A stretch of 36,437 nt of DNA from Alphaproteobacteria bacterium (GTDB lineage: Bacteria > Pseudomonadota > Alphaproteobacteria > JAEUKQ01 > JAIBAD01). Position 1 is the stretch's first letter, and every line of letters begins with the position of its first letter. The translations under genes were made by a program, and so were the position numbers. The stretch lies in contig JAIBAD010000018.1 of NCBI GenBank assembly GCA_019695395.1, positions 1 through 36,437 on the forward strand. The letters run 5' to 3'. The notes below the pieces were generated by a model. The model was not told the DNA's origin. It did no database searches and worked only from the letters and a program-made list of their open reading frames with translations. Below, in pieces: positions 27,414 to 35,343 of the stretch.

Positions 27414-28397
27414 TTAAACCCAGCGTTCAGCATAATGACAAGCGACAAGCTGCTCTTTAACTTTACGTAGTTCTGGAAATTTTTGAACGCATTCTTCGGT
27501 TGCATGAGGACATCTTTTGTGAAAGGCGCACCCACTAGGTGGATTAAAGGGGGAAGGAAGCTCTCCTTTAATAATTTCTTTTTTCATTCTTAAAGCTGGA
27601 TCAACAGAAGGTGTGCTACTTAAAAGAGCACGCGTATAAGGATGAAGAGGGGTATGATAAATAGATCTTTTTGACCCATATTCAACCGGACGTCCAAGGT
27701 ACATAACAAGCACATCATCTGCAATATGTTTAACCACACTTAAATCATGAGAAATAAAAAGATAAGCAAGGTTAAATTCTTTTTGTAATTCAAGCATTAA
27801 ATTTAAAACTTGGGCCCGAATAGAAACATCAAGAGCAGAAACAGGTTCATCAGCTACAACAATTTTGGGTTTCAGCATTAAAGCCCGGGCTATAGCAACT
27901 CTTTGACGTTGTCCACCAGAAAACATATGGGGATAACGGTTATAATGTTCTGGCCTTAAGCCAACTTTAGCCATAAGATTTCTGGCAGTTTCTTCTCGTT
28001 CTTGAGCATTAAGTCCAGTATTAATTTTTAAAGGTTCTTCTAAAATAGTTCCAATTTTTTTACGCGGATTTAAAGATGCATACGGATTTTGAAAAACCAT
28101 TTGAACAACAGGTCTTAATTTTTTTAAGGTATAAGAATTTGCACCTATAATATTATGTTCTTCAATACGCAACATACCTGTAGCAGGTGGTTCAATCATT
28201 GTGATCATACGCGCTAAAGTTGATTTACCAGAACCAGATTCACCCACCACAGCAAGTGTTTTACCCTGGGTAAGAGTAAAGCTGACTTTTGATACTGCTC
28301 TTAGAATCGCAGGAGATTTAAATAAGCCTGTTTTGACAAGATAATATTGTCCAAGATCTTTGGCTTCAAGTAAAGGTGTGTCGTTGGACTTCATCAT
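27414..28397 (-). CDS. dppF: Dipeptide ABC transporter ATPase DppF
   Basis: Cytoplasmic ATPase of the peptide importer. The 327-residue protein has Walker A GESGSGKST (52-60), the Q-loop region MVFQNPYASLNPRKKIG, signature SGGQRQRVAIARAL, Walker B KIVVADEPVSALD and the switch histidine in FISHD. The C-terminal oligopeptide-transporter domain carries PFNPPSGCAFHKRCPHATEEC, the Cys motif of this subfamily. Last gene of dppABCDF, 4 nt after dppD. ATG ATG at the start leaves one codon of ambiguity. Confidence 0.93.
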   Translation of the reverse strand: MMKSNDTPLLEAKDLGQYYLVKTGLFKSPAILRAVSKVSFTLTQGKTLAVVGESGSGKSTLARMITMIEPPATGMLRIEEHNIIGANSYTLKKLRPVVQMVFQNPYASLNPRKKIGTILEEPLKINTGLNAQEREETARNLMAKVGLRPEHYNRYPHMFSGGQRQRVAIARALMLKPKIVVADEPVSALDVSIRAQVLNLMLELQKEFNLAYLFISHDLSVVKHIADDVLVMYLGRPVEYGSKRSIYHTPLHPYTRALLSSTPSVDPALRMKKEIIKGELPSPFNPPSGCAFHKRCPHATEECVQKFPELRKVKEQLVACHYAERWV

Positions 28398-28401
28398 AAT
28401 A

Positions 28402-29376
28402 TTATTTCAAAGGTTCATTAAGTGGAAAATGACATCTATATTGGGTATTTGTAATACCCTCTATCAAAGGAATTTCTTGTTGGCAACGTATTTGCGCATA
28501 TTGACAACGGGGATGAAAAAGACATCCTGAAGGACGGTCATAAACACCAGGTACGACACCAGGAATAGTTGGTAATTTTTCACCTTCAATAGAACGTTCA
28601 GGCAAAGCATTAAGAAGAGCTGCTGTATAGGGATGATGGGGACGGAAGAAAATTTTGTTTGAATCTTGCATTTCCATCTGTTGTCCGGCATACATCACCA
28701 TAACCTTTTCAGACATTTCTGCAACAACACCCATATCATGGGTAATTAAAATTAGACCCATATTGCGCTCTTTACGAAGTACTCGAAGAAGATCTAGAAT
28801 TTGAGCTTGAATTGTAACATCTAAAGCTGTTGTTGGTTCATCAGCAATAAGAAGACGTGGGTTACAGGCAATAGCCATTGCAATCATAATCCGTTGATTC
28901 ATCCCCCCAGAAAGCTGGTGAGGAAAAGAATCTAGTCGGCTTTTGGGATCTGAAATACCTACTTGGTCAAGAAGTTCAATAGCTCTTTTACGAAGAAGCC
29001 GTTTGCTCCCGCCTTCATGAATGGCAAGCGTTTCCATAATTTGAAACCCAGTTGTAAAACAAGGGTTAAGACTGCTTGTTGGCTCTTGAAAGATCATGGC
29101 AATATCTTTGCCAAGTATTTTTCGTCGTTCAGTGGTAGATAATGAAAAAAGATTTTTGCCATTAAAACTTAATTTATCAGCTTTAATTTTTCCTGGCCAT
29201 GGAACTAGTCCCATAAGAGCGAGCATGGCCATACTTTTTCCAGAACCCGATTCACCTACAATACCTAATGTTTCACCTTGATTTAAGGTGATAGTCAAAT
29301 TATCAACTGCTTTAAAGGTTGTTGTGTCAGAGATAGGGAATTCAACAGATAAATTTTTAATTTCTAATAAATTCAT
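28402..29376 (-). CDS. dppD: Dipeptide ABC transporter ATPase DppD
   Basis: Second ATPase of the importer, partnering DppF. The 324-residue protein has Walker A GESGSGKS (41-48), MIFQEPTSSLNPCFTTG, signature SGGMNQRIMIAMAIA, Walker B LLIADEPTTALD and LITHDMGVVAEM. The C-terminal domain has YDRPSGCLFHPRCQYAQIRC and a further Cys in YRCHF, the four-cysteine pattern of DppD/OppD. Lies 18 nt after dppC and 4 nt before dppF. Confidence 0.94.
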   Translation of the reverse strand: MNLLEIKNLSVEFPISDTTTFKAVDNLTITLNQGETLGIVGESGSGKSMAMLALMGLVPWPGKIKADKLSFNGKNLFSLSTTERRKILGKDIAMIFQEPTSSLNPCFTTGFQIMETLAIHEGGSKRLLRKRAIELLDQVGISDPKSRLDSFPHQLSGGMNQRIMIAMAIACNPRLLIADEPTTALDVTIQAQILDLLRVLRKERNMGLILITHDMGVVAEMSEKVMVMYAGQQMEMQDSNKIFFRPHHPYTAALLNALPERSIEGEKLPTIPGVVPGVYDRPSGCLFHPRCQYAQIRCQQEIPLIEGITNTQYRCHFPLNEPLK

Positions 29377-29394
29377 AATATTTTAACATTATTT

Positions 29395-30306
29395 TTAACG
29401 TTTTAATCGAGGGTCAAGTGCATCTCTTAGCCCATCCCCCATAAGATTAAAAGCAAGGACAGTAAACAAAATAACTAAACCTGGAAAGGTTACAACCCAC
29501 CATGCTGATTGTACAAATTCAAATGATCCTGCTAACATTGTACCCCATTCTGGTGTTGGAGGCTGTGCGCCATAACCTAAAAAACCTAGAGCGGCAGCAT
29601 CTAAAATAGCACTAGAAAAACTTAAACTTGCTTGAACAATTAAAGGTGCAACACAATTTGGTAAAATAGTTAAAAACATTAACCGTAAAGTACTTGCCCC
29701 TGCAACTCTGGATGCAATTACATATTCTTTAGAAAATTCTGCTAGAACTGATGCTCGTACCAATCGTGCATAATTAGGTAAGACAGTAATAGCAATAGCA
29801 ATCATTGCGTTTGTTAAACTTTTTTCCAAAATGGCAATAATAACTAAAGCCATTAAAAGGCTAGGTAAGGCTTGGATAACATCCATAGCTCTCATAATAA
29901 CAAAATCTATCCAGCCTCGAAAAAATCCTGAGGTTAGACCTAAAATAACCCCAAACATCAATGAGATTGTAACAACAATAAAGCCAATGAAAAGCGATAA
30001 TCTTGCCCCATGAATAAGTCTAGAAAGTATATCTCGACCTAAAGAGTCCGTACCTAAAATAAAAGAAGAAGAACCACCTTCGACCCATGAGGGAGGTAAA
30101 AGTAAAGCATCACGATATTGCTCGATAGGATTATAAGGCGCTATATAATCTGCAAATATAGCTAAAAATAGAATAATTGTAATAACACATAGACCTATTA
30201 AAGCACCATGATTTTGGCGAAAATGTTGCCAAAACTCTTTTAATGGTCCTGGTGGTGTTGCCATTATGGTAAGGGATGAAGGAGAGGTTACTTGTTCAAC
30301 GTGCAT
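29395..30306 (-). CDS. dppC: Dipeptide ABC transporter permease DppC
   Basis: Inner membrane permease. The 303-residue protein has an N-terminal OppC-type segment (FWQHFRQNHGALIGLCVIT), then FILGTDSLGRDILSRLIHGARLSLFIGF, and the permease domain with the EAA-type loop (EYVIASRVAGASTLRLMFLTILPN). It ends NLMGDGLRDALDPRLKR, the typical DppC ending. About six membrane segments. Its start overlaps the dppB end by 11 nt. Confidence 0.94.
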   Translation of the reverse strand: MHVEQVTSPSSLTIMATPPGPLKEFWQHFRQNHGALIGLCVITIILFLAIFADYIAPYNPIEQYRDALLLPPSWVEGGSSSFILGTDSLGRDILSRLIHGARLSLFIGFIVVTISLMFGVILGLTSGFFRGWIDFVIMRAMDVIQALPSLLMALVIIAILEKSLTNAMIAIAITVLPNYARLVRASVLAEFSKEYVIASRVAGASTLRLMFLTILPNCVAPLIVQASLSFSSAILDAAALGFLGYGAQPPTPEWGTMLAGSFEFVQSAWWVVTFPGLVILFTVLAFNLMGDGLRDALDPRLKR

Positions 30307-31306
30307 GGCGAATACGAGGATTAATTAGACCATAAAGAAGATCAACAGTTAAATTAACAAGCATGACAAAAGTGGCAACAAGTAAAACAGCACCTTGAAG
30401 TACAGGATAGTCACGTCGATCCAAAGAATTAATAAGCCATTTGCCAATTCCAGGCCACGAAAAAATAGTTTCCGTCAAAACGGCACCAGCAAGGAGAGTC
30501 CCCGTTTGCAATCCAATAACTGTAATAACAGGAATAAGAGCATTCCTTAAAGCGTGAATTACAATAACCCGCCATGGTCTTAACCCTTTAGCTTTTGCAG
30601 TGCGTATATAATCTTCGTTTAAGACTTCAATCATTGAAGATCTTGTCATGCGAGCAATAATTGCTAGTGGAATTGTTCCCAAGGCAATTGTGGGTAAGAT
30701 CATATGATGTAACGCGGAAAAAAATGCGTCATAATCACCTGCAAGAAGACAGTCAAGCAATAAAAATCCAGTTTTTTGTTCAATAAAATATTGTACATCA
30801 AGCCGTCCCGATACAGGTGTTAAATCAAGATGAAGAGAGAAAAATAAAATTAAAAGTAATCCCCACCAAAAAATTGGCATAGATTGTCCAGTTAAAGCTG
30901 CTGTCATAACTGTGTGATCAACAGTTCTACCTCTTCTGATAGCTGCAATAATACCAGCAGGAATTCCAACAATCATTCCAAATAACATAGCAACAAGTGC
31001 AAGCTCAACGGTCGCTGGAAATCTGGATAAAAATTCATGCATTACGGGTTCATTTGTGACAACAGATAGGCCTAAATCACCATGAAAAACTTGCCATATA
31101 TATTTGCCATATTGCTCCCATAAACGGCGATCAAAGCCAAGACGTTGTAACATTTCGGCATGCCAACGTGGATCTACAGCACGTTCCCCTAACATAGCTT
31201 CAATAGGATCACCTGGTAAAAGACGTACCATTCCAAAGGTTAGAAGTGTAACCCCAAAAAATGTTGGAATTAATAGACAAATTCGGCTTAAAATAAAACG
31301 CAGCAT
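30296..31306 (-). CDS. dppB: Dipeptide ABC transporter permease DppB
   Basis: Inner membrane permease, partner of DppC. The 336-residue protein opens MLRFILSRICLLIPTFFGVTLLTFGMVRLLPGDP, the standard DppB/OppB start, and has LWEQYGKYIWQVFHGDLGLS, the EAA-type loop (EDYIRTAKAKGLRPWRVIVIHALRNALIP) and ETIFSWPGIGKWLINSLDRRDYPVLQG. About six membrane segments; length normal. Separated from dppA by 122 nt that hold a nested inverted repeat. Confidence 0.94.
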   Translation of the reverse strand: MLRFILSRICLLIPTFFGVTLLTFGMVRLLPGDPIEAMLGERAVDPRWHAEMLQRLGFDRRLWEQYGKYIWQVFHGDLGLSVVTNEPVMHEFLSRFPATVELALVAMLFGMIVGIPAGIIAAIRRGRTVDHTVMTAALTGQSMPIFWWGLLLILFFSLHLDLTPVSGRLDVQYFIEQKTGFLLLDCLLAGDYDAFFSALHHMILPTIALGTIPLAIIARMTRSSMIEVLNEDYIRTAKAKGLRPWRVIVIHALRNALIPVITVIGLQTGTLLAGAVLTETIFSWPGIGKWLINSLDRRDYPVLQGAVLLVATFVMLVNLTVDLLYGLINPRIRHAR

Positions 31307-31344
31307 AAATAATCGAAAGTAAATTTCAAAAAGAATGAGTTAAA

Positions 31345-31431
31345 AGATATTATACACTAAAAGTAAAGGTGACCTATCGTCAAGCTAAACTTATAGGTCA
31401 CCTTATTAAATTAAAAAGCTATAATATCTTA
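31345..31431 (-). repeat. Nested inverted repeat between dppA and dppB
   Basis: Inner arms of 12 bp (31367-31378 and 31394-31405, 15-nt loop) sit within outer arms of 11 bp (31345-31355 and 31421-31431). The outer arm overlaps the dppA stop codon. The inner stem is not followed by a long T run on the minus strand (TACTTTTAG). It therefore looks more like a partial terminator or a 3' stabiliser that lets dppA mRNA exceed dppBCDF, common for binding-protein genes. Confidence 0.75.
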
Positions 31432-33024
31432 TTTAAGTGATACTTCTTGGAAATCATGACTACCAAGAGGGCTCATTTTATAGCCTTCAACATTTGCTCT
31501 TGTAATTTCATTTACAATTGAATGAGCAACAGTAAACCAAGGTGCTTCTTCTTTAAATACTTTTTGAGCTTCTTCATAAAGTTTTGTGCGTTCTTTAACA
31601 TCACTAACTTGTCGAGCTTTAACAACAAGGTCATCAAAGTTTTTATCACACCATCTGGATGTACTGGTTTTTGCTGCATCACATGATAACAAAGTATTTA
31701 AGAAGTTATCAGGATCTGGATAATCGCCTGTCCATCCTAGTTGGAGCATATCATGTTCGCCTTCACGTTGACGTTTTAAATACTCTTTCCATTCATAGGT
31801 GACGAGTTTTACTTTAACCCCAACTTTGGCAAGGTCAGCTTGCATAGCTTCAGCCATTTTTTGTCCATTTGGATTATAAGGACGAACAACAGGCATATAC
31901 CATAAAGTTGTTTCAAAACCATCTTTATATCCTGCTTCTTCAAGAAGTTTTTTAGCTTTAGCAGGGTCATAAGAATAATCTTTAACTTGTTTATTGTAAG
32001 ACCATAAAGTTGGAGGAATTGGATTAACGGCTGGTGTAGCAGCACCTAAATAAACAGCTTTAATAAGGTTTGTTTTATCAATAGCCATATTAAGAGCTTG
32101 TCTTACTTTTTTATCATTAAAAGGTTTTTTCTCTACGTTAAAACCTAAATAAGCAACGTTAAAACCTTCTTGTTGTAAAACTTTTAAATTTTTGTCTGCT
32201 TTTAATTTTGGTAAATCAGCCGCATTTGGATAGGCCATAACATGACATTCACCTTTTTCAATTTTAGATGCACGTGTTGCAGCATCTGTGGTGATTGAAA
32301 AAACTAAATTATCAAATTTAGGGGCACCTTTCCAATAATCTTTGTTAGCTTTGTAACGTATGGTTGAATCTTTTACATAATCAACTAAAACGAAAGGACC
32401 TGTTCCAACTGGATTAGTATCTAGTTTTTCAGGTGTGCCTGCTTTTAACATTTGATCCGCATATTCTTTAGATAAAATTGAAAAAGAATATAATGCTAAA
32501 ATATTGGTAAAAGGTGAATTAGGTGCATTTAATGTAATACGCACTGTATTATCATCAACCTTTTCAATTGATTTTAAAACATCTGGCATACTTGTTTCAG
32601 CAAAATAAGTATAAGTTCCACCTGAAACTTTATGATATGCATTATCTTCTTTCCACATTCTTTCAAAGCTGAATACAACGTCATCTGCATTGAAATTACG
32701 TGTTGGGGTAAAATCTTTAGTGGTTTGCCATTTAACATTTTGACGTAATTTAAATGTGTAAACTAATCCATCTGGTGAAATGGTCCAAGATTCAGCTAAG
32801 CCTGGTTTTGTTTCTGTAGAACCAGGAGAAAATTCAACCAATCTATTATAAATAGGTGTTGCTGATGCATCAAAAGTTGTACCTGCTGTACCTAATTGTG
32901 GATTAAAACTTTCGGGTCCACCTTCCGAACAAAAAACCAAAGTTGCTTCTTTTGCTTCAGCACTTAAAGCAGGTATTAAAACCAAGCTTGCCATGATTGA
33001 AGCAGTTAGTAAATTAAACTTCAT
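31429..33024 (-). CDS. dppA: Dipeptide-binding protein DppA
   Basis: Periplasmic peptide-binding protein (SBP_bac_5). The 531-residue protein has a signal peptide (MKFNLLTASIMASLVLIPALSAEA, cleavage near 24) and then TLVFCSEGGPESFNPQLGTAGTTFDASATPIYNRLVEF, which closely follows DppA. Further motifs are FNADDVVFSFERM, NPVGTGPF, LGFNVEKKPFNDKKVRQALNMAID and the ending SPLGSHDFQEVSL. An excellent AGGAGG (33031-33036) lies 6 nt before the ATG, the strongest ribosome binding site I noticed in the window. First gene of dppABCDF. Confidence 0.96.
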   Translation of the reverse strand: MKFNLLTASIMASLVLIPALSAEAKEATLVFCSEGGPESFNPQLGTAGTTFDASATPIYNRLVEFSPGSTETKPGLAESWTISPDGLVYTFKLRQNVKWQTTKDFTPTRNFNADDVVFSFERMWKEDNAYHKVSGGTYTYFAETSMPDVLKSIEKVDDNTVRITLNAPNSPFTNILALYSFSILSKEYADQMLKAGTPEKLDTNPVGTGPFVLVDYVKDSTIRYKANKDYWKGAPKFDNLVFSITTDAATRASKIEKGECHVMAYPNAADLPKLKADKNLKVLQQEGFNVAYLGFNVEKKPFNDKKVRQALNMAIDKTNLIKAVYLGAATPAVNPIPPTLWSYNKQVKDYSYDPAKAKKLLEEAGYKDGFETTLWYMPVVRPYNPNGQKMAEAMQADLAKVGVKVKLVTYEWKEYLKRQREGEHDMLQLGWTGDYPDPDNFLNTLLSCDAAKTSTSRWCDKNFDDLVVKARQVSDVKERTKLYEEAQKVFKEEAPWFTVAHSIVNEITRANVEGYKMSPLGSHDFQEVSLK

Positions 33025-33167
33025 AAAAAACCTCCTAGAACGAATAGGTATATAATAGTAAACTCCCCATGTTTTGAAGACATGATAGGTATATAGATAT
33101 ACGGTGACCTGGTCCTTTAATTATGTCAATTAGAAAAGATATCTTGAATAAAACAGCCTAGATTTTC

Positions 33168-33197
33168 TTTACGATTTAAGTTTTATCAGGTTAAAAT
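33168..33197 (+). promoter_or_regulatory. Candidate promoter for the DUF3572-Nudix pair
   Basis: TTTACG (33168-33173) and TAAAAT (33192-33197) are 18 nt apart, about 28 nt before the DUF3572 ATG. The 200-bp spacer is shared with dppA, which runs the other way; a TTGACA on that strand (33124-33129) has no -10 at normal spacing. Tentative. Confidence 0.4.
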
Positions 33198-33224
33198 AAG
33201 GCTATTTAGTAGAATCACTTAGAA

Positions 33225-33521
33225 ATGAAAAGACCATTGTATACTCAAAATCCTTCAAAAGAAGAAGCAGAAATATACGGAATAAAGGCATTACAATTTA
33301 TTGCTGAAGATAGTAACCTTTTAAATTCTTTTATAAATTCGACTGGTTTTATTCCATCAGATTTACAAGACCGGATTGATCATCCTTTGACGATTGCAGC
33401 CCTATTCGATTTTCTTTTAAGTGAAGAGGAAGTTTTAAAAAAATTTCTACATATTCATAATATTGACATAAAGTTTTTTATAAAATGTAGACAATATTTT
33501 CCAGGTTTTAGTGGATGGTAG
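33225..33521 (+). CDS. DUF3572 family protein
   Basis: A 98-residue protein matching, by recollection, the alphaproteobacterial DUF3572 family: an acidic helical protein with AEIYGIKALQFIAEDSNLLNSFINSTG, then FIPSDLQDRIDHPLTIAALFDFLLSEEEVLKKFLHIHNID. The length is normal for the family. No signal peptide or membrane segment. Function is unknown. It is followed after 35 nt by the Nudix gene on the same strand, so they are likely cotranscribed. Confidence 0.78.
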   Translation: MKRPLYTQNPSKEEAEIYGIKALQFIAEDSNLLNSFINSTGFIPSDLQDRIDHPLTIAALFDFLLSEEEVLKKFLHIHNIDIKFFIKCRQYFPGFSGW

Positions 33522-33556
33522 TCATTAAATTTTTAGGTAGTTTAGGTTAAAAAATA

Positions 33557-34411
33557 ATGGGATTGGTTGATCATATTACGAGGTGCAATGTAAAAGATTT
33601 GTCAAAATTCTTACCTTTTTATATTGAACAGTTTCATGTAGGGTGGATTTATCGTAAAAATTTAATGCATCTGGATATTTTCTCTGACACTTTTAATATT
33701 TATCCTAATTTTGTAGCGTTGAATGAGAAATTGGATAATTTTGAGAATCGTAGCGCTATATTTGCTGAAATATGTAATTCATTAGAAAAAAAAGGTCTTA
33801 TAAAAGGATGGAGAGGTGAAAATTATCCTGTTACTCTTGGTTTGGATCACCCACCTCTGATGCAGATAGAAAGAGCGGCAGCATCTTTTTTTGGGATTCG
33901 TGCTTATGGAATTCACTTGAATGGATATGTAAAACATACAAATGGTTTAATGATGTGGATTGCCAAACGGTCTCTAGATAAACAAGTGGCACCAGGGAAG
34001 CTTGATAATATGGTTGCTGGTGGCCAACCTATAGGAATGTCTTTAAAAGACAATTTGATAAAAGAAGCAAGAGAAGAGGCAGCATTATCTGCGCATCTGG
34101 CATTGCTTGCAAAGCCTGTGGGGTTAATTTCTTATCTTACAGAATATAATTATGGGTTACGTCATGATTTTTTATTTACCTATGATTTAGAATTACCAAA
34201 GGATTTTGTTCCTAAAAATAATGACGGGGAAGTAGAAGAATTTTATCTATGGCCTGTCGATTTTATAAAAAATAAGTTAGAAGAGACATTTGATTTTAAA
34301 TTTAATACAGCCTTAGTTCTTATAGATTTTTTTATTCGTCATGGATTATTAGATCCAGATGAAGAAAAAAATTATGATACTCTTATTCGAGGATTAAGAA
34401 CAAGTTTTTAG
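33557..34411 (+). CDS. DUF4743 / Nudix hydrolase-like protein
   Basis: A 284-residue cytoplasmic protein of the DUF4743-Nudix type, related to the domain fused to fungal thiamine pyrophosphokinases. Residues 1-105 form the DUF4743 part (FYIEQFHVGWIYR). The Nudix domain opens ERAAASFFGIRAYGIHLNGYV and contains MMWIAKRSLDKQVAPGKLDNMVAGG. The Nudix box spans G155-L177 but is degenerate: M161 replaces the first Glu and K169 the Arg. The metal-binding E170, E173 and E174 remain. Substrate may be an oxidised or damaged thiamine pyrophosphate derivative, by analogy only. Convergent with the secreted gene at 34441. Confidence 0.8.
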   Translation: MGLVDHITRCNVKDLSKFLPFYIEQFHVGWIYRKNLMHLDIFSDTFNIYPNFVALNEKLDNFENRSAIFAEICNSLEKKGLIKGWRGENYPVTLGLDHPPLMQIERAAASFFGIRAYGIHLNGYVKHTNGLMMWIAKRSLDKQVAPGKLDNMVAGGQPIGMSLKDNLIKEAREEAALSAHLALLAKPVGLISYLTEYNYGLRHDFLFTYDLELPKDFVPKNNDGEVEEFYLWPVDFIKNKLEETFDFKFNTALVLIDFFIRHGLLDPDEEKNYDTLIRGLRTSF

Positions 34412-34440
34412 AAAGATAGGGTGTTGATACGCAAATATTT

Positions 34441-35139
34441 TTAAGGACCCCAGAAACCACCAGATTTATCTGATTTTTTACTTCTATCAGTTTGGCTATT
34501 ATTATCCCGGGTTTCTTTTATATCATTGTCCATAGTATCTTCAGAAATTTTAGCAAAAAGACTTTTTGTTTTAGTAAGCTTATTAACAACCTCATAAAGT
34601 TGTTCAGCGCCATCGCCATTGCTAAAATAAAAGCTCATATTTCCATTATTTCTGGTAACAATATACCCACCCAATTGGCCATAAAAAACAGCGGTAGTTT
34701 TATCTGGGTAAATTTCAATTTTGTCATTAGTTGGGGATCCATAAAAGGTTACAGTGATATCACCTTTACGTAAATAATTACTAAAGATACCATAGCTTAA
34801 TTTTTTTTCTTCTTTTGGTTTTTCTTTATTTCCAGGAATTAATTGACCTTGTTCCATTTGGTTTTTTATTGTTTTGGCAATAATACTATTGGAAGGAATA
34901 ATTCCTGAAATAGCATAAATTTTTGGGTCTTTTTTATTTTTGAGATCTATAGAGTATTTTTCTATTTCTATAACGCTACCATCTTCATAAGATCTAATTT
35001 CTTTTTTATTTGTTTTTTTAACTGTAGATGTAAGCGAAGAAGCCGTATTTTCCTGTGCCCACACGGAATTATTAAGGAAAATTGATCCTAAAATAACATT
35101 CAAACAAATAAAAATTAGCGGTAAACGTTTTTTTATCAT
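34441..35139 (-). CDS. Secreted protein of unknown function, paralogue A
   Basis: A 232-residue exported protein I do not recognise. The signal peptide ends near VWA/Q (28). The mature region has SYEDGSVIEIEKY, a helix-like block from I81 to G103 ending LIPG, then a beta-rich region with IEIYPD (141-146), LGG (156-158) and MSFYFSNGDG. The C-terminus is a hydrophilic Asp/Lys/Ser tail ending GGFWGP. These blocks recur in order and near-equal spacing in the gene at 35344, so the pair are paralogues. No Shine-Dalgarno is visible. TATAAT at 35150-35155 would start the transcript only a few nt before the ATG, so it may be nearly leaderless. Confidence 0.78.
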   Translation of the reverse strand: MIKKRLPLIFICLNVILGSIFLNNSVWAQENTASSLTSTVKKTNKKEIRSYEDGSVIEIEKYSIDLKNKKDPKIYAISGIIPSNSIIAKTIKNQMEQGQLIPGNKEKPKEEKKLSYGIFSNYLRKGDITVTFYGSPTNDKIEIYPDKTTAVFYGQLGGYIVTRNNGNMSFYFSNGDGAEQLYEVVNKLTKTKSLFAKISEDTMDNDIKETRDNNSQTDRSKKSDKSGGFWGP

Positions 35140-35290
35140 TTTTTTAATTATTATATCTATTCCAAGTTAATTTTATTTAAATTAATAAACTTTTTCCAAT
35201 AATAAAGACTTTACAATAAAAAGGTAAATAAAAAGTTAATGAATTAGGACTTACTAACATAAATTCATTTTCTGTTCCAAATGTATTTGT

Positions 35291-35332
35291 AAAAAAATAG
35301 GGGCAATTACGTACGTAATTGCCCCTATTTTT
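35291..35332 (-). terminator. Terminator after paralogue B, 40-bp perfect palindrome
   Basis: Positions 35293-35332 form a perfect 40-bp palindrome centred on GTAC. On the minus strand the stem ends in seven Ts. It lies 11 nt past the stop of the gene at 35344, so it separates the two secreted paralogues into different transcripts. Confidence 0.88.
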
Positions 35333-35343
35333 AGATATAATTA

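Noticed and set aside
33124-33129. TTGACA as -35 of dppA
   Set aside because: At 17 or 18 nt downstream there is no -10-like sequence; the nearest TATATC is 22 nt away.
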